Origin: JBBTRN01 sp038065175
GTDB lineage: Bacteria > Patescibacteriota > Doudnabacteria > UBA920
Assembly (NCBI GenBank): GCA_038065175.1
Contig: JBBTRN010000047.1
Coordinates: 1 to 8,997, forward strand
DNA length: 8,997 bases
Reading direction: 5' to 3'
A model generated the notes under the pieces. The model was not told the DNA's origin and made no database searches. It saw only the letters and a list, made by a program, of their open reading frames with translations. Within the stretch, counting starts at the first letter, position 1. Each line of letters opens with the position of its first letter. Shown here piece after piece: positions 4,688 through 8,997 of this stretch. A program made the position numbers and the translations under genes.

Positions 4688-6562
4688 ATGAAACAACCAC
4701 TAGAAAATATCATACAAAAATACAGTCCATCTATTATCGAAACAGCGTTGGTTAAATTGTTTGTTGCTGTAAACAATATTTCAGTAAAACACAATAAACT
4801 GATAAAAGGATTTTTAGCTACTGAAAACGAGCATGTTTTTGAGGCTCAACAGTTGCTCTCAAAGGAAATTGAAGCAAAAAATATCACTGATTTTGTTAAT
4901 ATTTTTGAATTATTAGTTCCACAAGACGATAAAAAAATAAATGGTGTTTTTTTTACTCCTAAAATTGTAGCCGATTTTATTACCTCTCAAACAATTACTT
5001 CATCATCTCAAAAAATTTGTGACCCTAGCTGTGGGTGTGGGGCTTTTCTTGTTGCAGCAGCAATCATAATTTCTGAAAAGTTTAAAGAAAGTACTACCAA
5101 GATTATTGAAGAAAATCTATATGGGGTAGATATTGCTAATTATAGCGTTGAAAGAACTAAAATACTGCTTTCTTTGCTCGCGCTTAAAAATGGCGAGGAC
5201 AAGAAAGATATCAAATTCAACCTTAAAACCACAGATAGTCTGATAGCAGATTGGGGAAAGCTATTTCCTGAAATAAAAAAAGATGGCGGTTTCGATGTTG
5301 TAATAGGCAACCCGCCTTATGTTAAATTTCAAGATCTTAATAAAGATTTGAGAGAAAAATTATTTAAAGACTGGAAAACATTAAAAACCGGAAACTATAA
5401 TTTATATTTCGCTTTTTTTGAATTGGGAGTCGCTATTATGAAAGACAGTGGTGCCTTAGGCTATATAACGCCAAATAACTATTTTACATCTCTTGCTGGC
5501 GTACAGCTTAGAGAATACTTGGGGCTGAATAAATTAGTAGAAAAAATTGTTGATTTTAATCATCTTAAAATTTTTGAAGCTCAAACCTATACCGCAATTA
5601 CTTTTTTGACAAAACAAAAGAAGGAATTTTTCTACTACGAAAGGGTAGAAGATTATAAAATTTTAAATTCTTTACAAGAACTTAAATATTCAAAAACCTA
5701 TTTTAAAAATTTAAACAATAAAAAATGGCGGCTTTTACGTTATGCTGACCAAGAGAATATAAAAAAAATTGAAAGCGCAGGGAAAAAATTGGGAGATATT
5801 ACAGATATTCGTGTCGGCATAGCTACTTGCAAAGATTCCGCCTATTTCATTGATGGCACAACTTTAAAAAATGCTTTTTATAGTAAATTGTATTCGGGAA
5901 AAAATTATCAAATAGAAAAAGAGATAACACAACCAATCGCAAAAATATCCGATTTTAAAACCCAAACTGACGTAGATAAAAACAGCCGCAGAATTATTTT
6001 TCCCTATCAAAAAAATAACGGAAAGGTTGAAATTATTAAAGAAAAGGAATTAAAAAAATTCTACCCAGGCTGCTATGAGTATTTTTTAGCAACTAAAGCA
6101 GAGCTATCGACTAGAGATAAGGGAGGGGTTGATTACCCTGAATGGTATGCCTACGCAAGAACACAAGGGTTAAATTTTTTTGGCAAAAAACTTCTTACTC
6201 CTACATTTAGCTCAGAACCAAGATTTTTATTAGAAGAAAAGGAAAGCAGCCTATTTTGTAACGGCTACGCAATATATATACCGGATAAGAAAGATTTGTT
6301 TTCTGGGGTAGAATCAACTCTTAGCCTCGATGCTTTAAAGAAAATCTTGAATTCAAAAATAATGGATTACTACATTAAGCTTACAAGCGTTTCAATTGAA
6401 GGTGGCTATCCTTGTTATCAAAAAAACTTTATTGAACTTCTTGGTATTCCGGACTTCACGTCAGACGAAATGAACTTTTTGAATTATGAAAACAATAAAA
6501 TGGAAATCGATAGCTTTTTGGAAAAAAAATATTGCGTAAGTTTACAGACTTCTAACGCATAG
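4688..6562 (+). CDS. Type II N6-adenine DNA methyltransferase (TaqI/Eco57I-like)
   Basis: This 624-aa enzyme should transfer a methyl group from S-adenosylmethionine to N6 of adenine in a specific DNA site, protecting it from the partner endonuclease. Gamma-class motif order is clear: motif X FFTPKI (88-93), motif I DPSCGCGAFL (112-121) for AdoMet binding, GVDI (146-149), catalytic motif IV NPPY (208-211), and the YNLYFAFFELGVAIM to LGYITPN block (237-263). Residues of about 340-600 form the target-recognition region of TaqI-like C-terminal type (LGDITDIRVGIATCKDSAYF near its start). The Gly-Cys-Gly of motif I replaces the commoner Gly-Ser-Gly. Start ATG 4688 has no Shine-Dalgarno. The gene ends convergently with the probable endonuclease gene, overlapping it by 11 bp. 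The recognition sequence cannot be read from the protein. Confidence 0.95.
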   Translation: MKQPLENIIQKYSPSIIETALVKLFVAVNNISVKHNKLIKGFLATENEHVFEAQQLLSKEIEAKNITDFVNIFELLVPQDDKKINGVFFTPKIVADFITSQTITSSSQKICDPSCGCGAFLVAAAIIISEKFKESTTKIIEENLYGVDIANYSVERTKILLSLLALKNGEDKKDIKFNLKTTDSLIADWGKLFPEIKKDGGFDVVIGNPPYVKFQDLNKDLREKLFKDWKTLKTGNYNLYFAFFELGVAIMKDSGALGYITPNNYFTSLAGVQLREYLGLNKLVEKIVDFNHLKIFEAQTYTAITFLTKQKKEFFYYERVEDYKILNSLQELKYSKTYFKNLNNKKWRLLRYADQENIKKIESAGKKLGDITDIRVGIATCKDSAYFIDGTTLKNAFYSKLYSGKNYQIEKEITQPIAKISDFKTQTDVDKNSRRIIFPYQKNNGKVEIIKEKELKKFYPGCYEYFLATKAELSTRDKGGVDYPEWYAYARTQGLNFFGKKLLTPTFSSEPRFLLEEKESSLFCNGYAIYIPDKKDLFSGVESTLSLDALKKILNSKIMDYYIKLTSVSIEGGYPCYQKNFIELLGIPDFTSDEMNFLNYENNKMEIDSFLEKKYCVSLQTSNA

Positions 6563-7355
6563 CTGTCTTGCCAAATCTTTTTCGATAAATTTTCAGTAAA
6601 TCATTCGCAAAATTTTCAATAGTTAAGTTATCTAATTTAACAGTCGTGTTTTGCGACACTAAATTATCTGCTTTTAATCCCTGAATTGAACTATAAAGTT
6701 TTGGGGTCTCTTGCCTAAAATCGGCAATTAAAAGGCAAACCCTTTCATATTTATATTCGTCGTTATCAACAGAGGCTCTGTTATTTATTGCCTGAAACAT
6801 CTTTATATAATTTTCAACTTTAGAAACTGATTTAAAGACGATTTTATTTTTTTCCATTGCCTTATCATCATATTCGTGGGTTGGGATGAGATAAACTTCT
6901 CCAAGGCATTGTTTTGGATGGCTTAAATGTAGATTTAGAGCTTCTGCAAAAGTTCTTTCATATAAAGTATCAATATTCTTGGCTAAGCTGCTTAACTGGC
7001 TACGAATATTAACGCTAAGCACCTTTTCAACTTCTGGAGAAATTGTGTCCGTTAATGAAACTATATTTTTGTTTGGAATAATCGCAACATCCTGGTTTTT
7101 TGATTTCAAAAAACCTTTGATTTTTATTTCCGGACTCGATCTTCCAATCGGCGGATAAATCATCCCCGCGGGCACGCCACAGTTTTGAAACTCTTTTTTT
7201 ACAAATTCGTGAATGTAGTTAATTATTACCTGCGAACGGATTAAGGCTTCTTTTGCTTTTTGCCCGTTTGAATATCTGTTGCCGTTGAATCGCTTTGTAA
7301 TAATAGCCGTATCAAAATCAGATTTTATTTTTTTAAGAATTTGTTGAATAACCAT
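6552..7355 (-). CDS. Probable type II restriction endonuclease
   Basis: This 267-aa protein is most likely the nuclease of the adjacent methyltransferase, judged mainly by context: it is the second gene of a C-protein operon and converges with the methyltransferase gene. I do not recognise the specific family. Visible blocks are SSPEIKIKGFLKSKNQDVAIIP (73-94), VNIRSQLSSLAKNIDTLYERTFAEALNLHL (115-144), and LGEVYLIPTHEYD (151-163). Acidic residues with nearby Lys (E76-I-K78, D89, E133, E138, E153) could supply a PD-(D/E)XK-type metal site, but the assignment is uncertain. Size is typical of type IIP enzymes. Its ATG (7355) lies 5 nt after the C-gene stop without a Shine-Dalgarno, suggesting translational coupling and delayed expression under C control. 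Confidence 0.75.
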   Translation of the reverse strand: MVIQQILKKIKSDFDTAIITKRFNGNRYSNGQKAKEALIRSQVIINYIHEFVKKEFQNCGVPAGMIYPPIGRSSPEIKIKGFLKSKNQDVAIIPNKNIVSLTDTISPEVEKVLSVNIRSQLSSLAKNIDTLYERTFAEALNLHLSHPKQCLGEVYLIPTHEYDDKAMEKNKIVFKSVSKVENYIKMFQAINNRASVDNDEYKYERVCLLIADFRQETPKLYSSIQGLKADNLVSQNTTVKLDNLTIENFANDLLKIYRKRFGKTAMR

Positions 7356-7360
7356 AAATG

Positions 7361-7576
7361 CTACATTTCCCGAAAAAGGTCAGGTAATTTTATATTTAGT
7401 GCTTTGGCGATTTTTTCTATATTTTCTAGAGTAATATTTTTTTCCGCGCGTTCAATCATTCCAATATAGGTTCTATGAACCCCTGCTCTGGACGCCAGTT
7501 TTTCTTGAGAAAAACCCAGCCCAATCCGCTCATCGCGGACTTTTTTCCCAAATTTAATTAAAAGGCTTCTTTTCAT
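7361..7576 (-). CDS. Restriction-modification controller (C) protein, XRE family
   Basis: This 71-aa protein is a single helix-turn-helix domain of the C-protein type: LLIKFGKKVRDERIGLGFSQEKLASRAGVHRTYIGMIERAEKNITLENIEKIAKAL spans residues 5-60, with the GFSQEKLA and HRTYIGMIE blocks as the two DNA-binding helices. Such proteins bind as dimers to paired C-boxes, activate their own promoter so that endonuclease builds up late, and repress at high level. ATG 7576 is chosen because it gives the canonical C-protein N-terminus and lies about 7 nt from the predicted transcription start; an upstream in-frame ATG at 7600 lies within the promoter. It is the first gene of the C-R operon; four matching operator-like sites occur at its own and the methyltransferase promoters. 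Confidence 0.93.
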   Translation of the reverse strand: MKRSLLIKFGKKVRDERIGLGFSQEKLASRAGVHRTYIGMIERAEKNITLENIEKIAKALNIKLPDLFREM

Positions 7577-7580
7577 AATT

Positions 7581-7633
7581 GATAACTTTAGTATACGCAT
7601 TTGCTAATTTTAGTGCCACATACTATAGTTAGC
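7581..7633 (-). promoter_or_regulatory. C-R operon promoter with three C-box-like sites
   Basis: The minus-strand -10 TATACT (7595-7590) lies 13 nt before the ATG at 7576, giving a nearly leaderless message; no good -35 is present (TGGCAC or GGCACT), as expected for an activator-dependent promoter. Three copies of the motif ACTAWARTTAKC are present: ACTATAGTTAGC on the plus strand (7622-7633), ACTAAAATTAGC on the minus strand (7614-7603), and ACTAAAGTTATC on the minus strand (7592-7581). The first two face each other as a 31-bp palindrome with GTG between them, the usual arrangement of paired C-boxes overlapping a -35. The third covers the -10. Confidence 0.8.
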
Positions 7634-7640
7634 ATATTAT

Positions 7641-7660
7641 TAAGCCCTTAGGGGTTAATA
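7641..7660. repeat. Imperfect inverted repeat between C promoter and IS remnant
   Basis: AAGCCC and GGGGTT around a TTA centre, with flanking TTAA on each side, form an 8-bp stem with one mismatch. No T-run follows. It lies between the C-R operators and the transposase fragment, and could mark an element boundary or be a weak hairpin. Confidence 0.3.
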
Positions 7661-7705
7661 GCTTAAAGCCGCGCGCACGGAACCAACTATGTCCCGTCAA
7701 GCGGC

Positions 7706-7894
7706 TCAATCCACAGCCATGTAGGCGGCGTCGAATTCCTGTCTCTTTTTCAGCAATGCCCAGGCGATGCGTAAAAGTTTTCTGGAGAAAATGCAAAATA
7801 TTTCAATGCGATGAAGCTCTCTGTCCTTGTAGCGTTGGTAAAAAGTTTTATATAGGTAGGTTAAATGAACTACGTCGGGGCAAGCCGCGGGGTA
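7706..7894 (-). pseudogene. C-terminal remnant of an IS110-family transposase
   Basis: A minus-strand open frame of 62 codons ends at TGA 7706-7708 and is closed upstream by an in-frame TAA at 7895-7897, with no start codon near the beginning. Its text, YLYKTFYQRYKDRELHRIE followed by FSRKLLRIAWALLKKRQEFD, matches the C-terminus of IS116/IS110/IS902 transposases (typically f-Y-x-R...A...v-x-R-K-L-L-r-i-x-w-a-L-l-k). Only this tail remains of a protein normally of 300-400 residues; the DDE-like RuvC domain and the catalytic serine region are missing. Conserved residues are partly degraded (FCIF where A-V-A-type residues are usual). It indicates past IS110 insertion at the island edge. Confidence 0.7.
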
Positions 7895-7944
7895 TTAGCG
7901 GAGGCGAATAACCGTCTAAGGTGGGTTCAAAGTTAAATATAGGC

Positions 7945-7956
7945 TATACTGTAATT
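7945..7956 (+). promoter_or_regulatory. -10 element of the GH130 gene, predicted leaderless
   Basis: TATACT (7945-7950) ends 6 nt before the ATG at 7957, which would place the transcription start on the start codon. No convincing -35 is visible and there is no Shine-Dalgarno. Confidence 0.55.
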
Positions 7957-8991
7957 ATGCTTAAACTAGAATTCTATGGGAAGTTATTGGAAAAAACCGA
8001 CTTAGTGTTTGAGAACGAGGGAGTGCTCAATCCGACATGTATTCAAAAGGACGGCTTGACTCATATGTTCTATCGAGCGGTGAGCAAGGGTAATTTTTCC
8101 AGCATCGGTTACTGCCAAATTCATAAAAATAAGGTGCTGGAGCGCTCAAAAGAGCCGTTAATTGTTCCGCAGTTTGATTATGAGAAACAGGGGGTTGAAG
8201 ATCCACGCATTGTTAAAATAGATGATTTGTACTATTTATTTTATACGGCCTATGACGGCAAAAACGCGCGCACTGCTTTTGCTACAAGCACGGATTTGAT
8301 GCATTTTGAGAAGCAGGGGCTGATTACGCCTTCTATTACTTATGAAGAGGCGCGCCGGTTATTTTTGCACCCAAGCTTACCTGAAAGTTACAGCCGGTAC
8401 GCCTTGCATTATCAACAGTCTATTGCTCCTGACATACTTTTGTGGGAAAAAGATTTGGTCCTATTCCCTAAAAAATTTAAGGGTAAATTTTTTTTACTAC
8501 ATCGGGTTATGCCCGGGGTGCAGTATATGTATTTAGACAGTCTTGAGCAATTAAAATCAGAGGAGTTTTGGGTCGCCCAGCTAAGGCAATTGCGCGAGCG
8601 TATAGTTATGAATCCAAAATTCTGGTACGAAACCCGCAAAATCGGCGCCAGCTGTACCCCAATTGAAACCAGCAGCGGCTGGGTGCAAATATACCACGGT
8701 GTGGAAAACACCCCAGGCGGAACAGTTTACCGAGCCTCGGCCGTCCTTCTGGATTTAAATGATCCGGCAAAAATCATAGGCCGCCTTAAGGAACCATTGT
8801 TTTCTCCCCATATGGATTGGGAAAAAGAAGGCAGAGCGAACAATGTGGTCTTTCCCTCAGCAGCCGCTGTTTACGACGATGAGCTTTATATTTATTACGG
8901 AGCGGCTGACGAATGTATTGCCACCGCCTCGGTCAGCCTATCTGAACTGGTACAGGGTCTGTTGCCGAATGACATTTTGTCTGAAATTTAA
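7957..8991 (+). CDS. GH130-family glycoside phosphorylase/hydrolase
   Basis: This 344-aa cytosolic protein (no signal peptide) is a five-bladed beta-propeller enzyme of glycoside hydrolase family 130. Known members phosphorolyse or hydrolyse beta-linked mannosides, such as beta-1,4-mannooligosaccharides or mannosyl-glucose. Family blocks are in order: VEDPRIVKIDDLYYLFYTAYDG (80-101) with the EDPR catalytic motif, WEKDLVLFPKKFKGKFFLLHR (163-183), WYETRKIGASCTPIETSSGWVQIYHGVE (223-250), and NNVVFPSAAAVYDDELYIYYGAAD (295-318). Length is normal. The frame stays open to a GTG at 7921, but ATG 7957 gives the usual N-terminus and is placed by the -10 box. Substrate, and phosphorylase versus hydrolase, cannot be settled by eye. 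No sugar transporter or other glycan gene is visible next to it. Confidence 0.9.
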   Translation: MLKLEFYGKLLEKTDLVFENEGVLNPTCIQKDGLTHMFYRAVSKGNFSSIGYCQIHKNKVLERSKEPLIVPQFDYEKQGVEDPRIVKIDDLYYLFYTAYDGKNARTAFATSTDLMHFEKQGLITPSITYEEARRLFLHPSLPESYSRYALHYQQSIAPDILLWEKDLVLFPKKFKGKFFLLHRVMPGVQYMYLDSLEQLKSEEFWVAQLRQLRERIVMNPKFWYETRKIGASCTPIETSSGWVQIYHGVENTPGGTVYRASAVLLDLNDPAKIIGRLKEPLFSPHMDWEKEGRANNVVFPSAAAVYDDELYIYYGAADECIATASVSLSELVQGLLPNDILSEI

Positions 8992-8997
8992 TAATTT

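Noticed and set aside
7577..7600. Upstream ATG start (7600) for the C protein
   Set aside because: It lies within the -10 region and adds eight residues not seen in typical C proteins; the ATG at 7576 gives the canonical N-terminus.
7921..7956. Upstream GTG start for the GH130 gene
   Set aside because: The extra 12 residues match nothing typical of GH130, and the segment contains the -10 box that places the start at ATG 7957.
8412..8711. Minus-strand open frame of 99 codons within the GH130 gene
   Set aside because: Antisense shadow of a well-supported gene, with no start signals.

Overview
The window looks like part of a small, streamlined bacterial genome, plausibly a Candidate Phyla Radiation (Patescibacteria) lineage. 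That assignment is inference from style: rplJ-rplL stands without rplK-rplA, several genes have a -10 box so close to the start codon that their mRNAs should be leaderless, and intergenic DNA is rich in short repeats. The standard genetic code fits every gene.

Left part (1-2461, minus strand): a DUF218 (SanA/YdcF-like) membrane-anchored protein, then a good sigma-70 promoter, a structured ribosomal protein L10 leader with an attenuator-like hairpin, rplJ (L10), rplL (L7/L12), an intrinsic terminator, and a small unrecognised gene with a strong Shine-Dalgarno sequence. A near-perfect 39-nt inverted repeat brackets the rplJ promoter and leader. Positions 2462-2913 hold no convincing gene but contain a G-rich, hairpin-rich, repeat-like block.

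Middle part (2914-7633): an A+T-rich defence island. It has (i) a two-gene minus-strand operon of a TIR-like (MTH538/ThsB-type, DUF1863) protein and a four-helix membrane protein, a candidate anti-phage pair; (ii) a divergent, complete LexA-type self-cleaving repressor, with a palindromic candidate operator in the shared 71-bp intergenic region; (iii) a type II restriction-modification system: a TaqI/Eco57I-like N6-adenine methyltransferase on the plus strand, converging with a C-protein/probable endonuclease operon on the minus strand. Four copies of a 12-bp motif (consensus ACTAWARTTAKC) lie only at the two R-M promoters as far as I can see. They give a self-consistent C-box model: C activates its own leaderless C-R transcript and represses the methyltransferase promoter.

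Right part (7634-8997): a decayed C-terminal fragment of an IS110-family transposase marks the edge of the island, followed by a full-length GH130-family glycoside phosphorylase/hydrolase gene, probably also leaderless.

The most interesting points are the TIR-like/4TM pair beside a LexA operator, the C-box logic of the R-M system, and the inverted repeat bracketing an essential ribosomal promoter.
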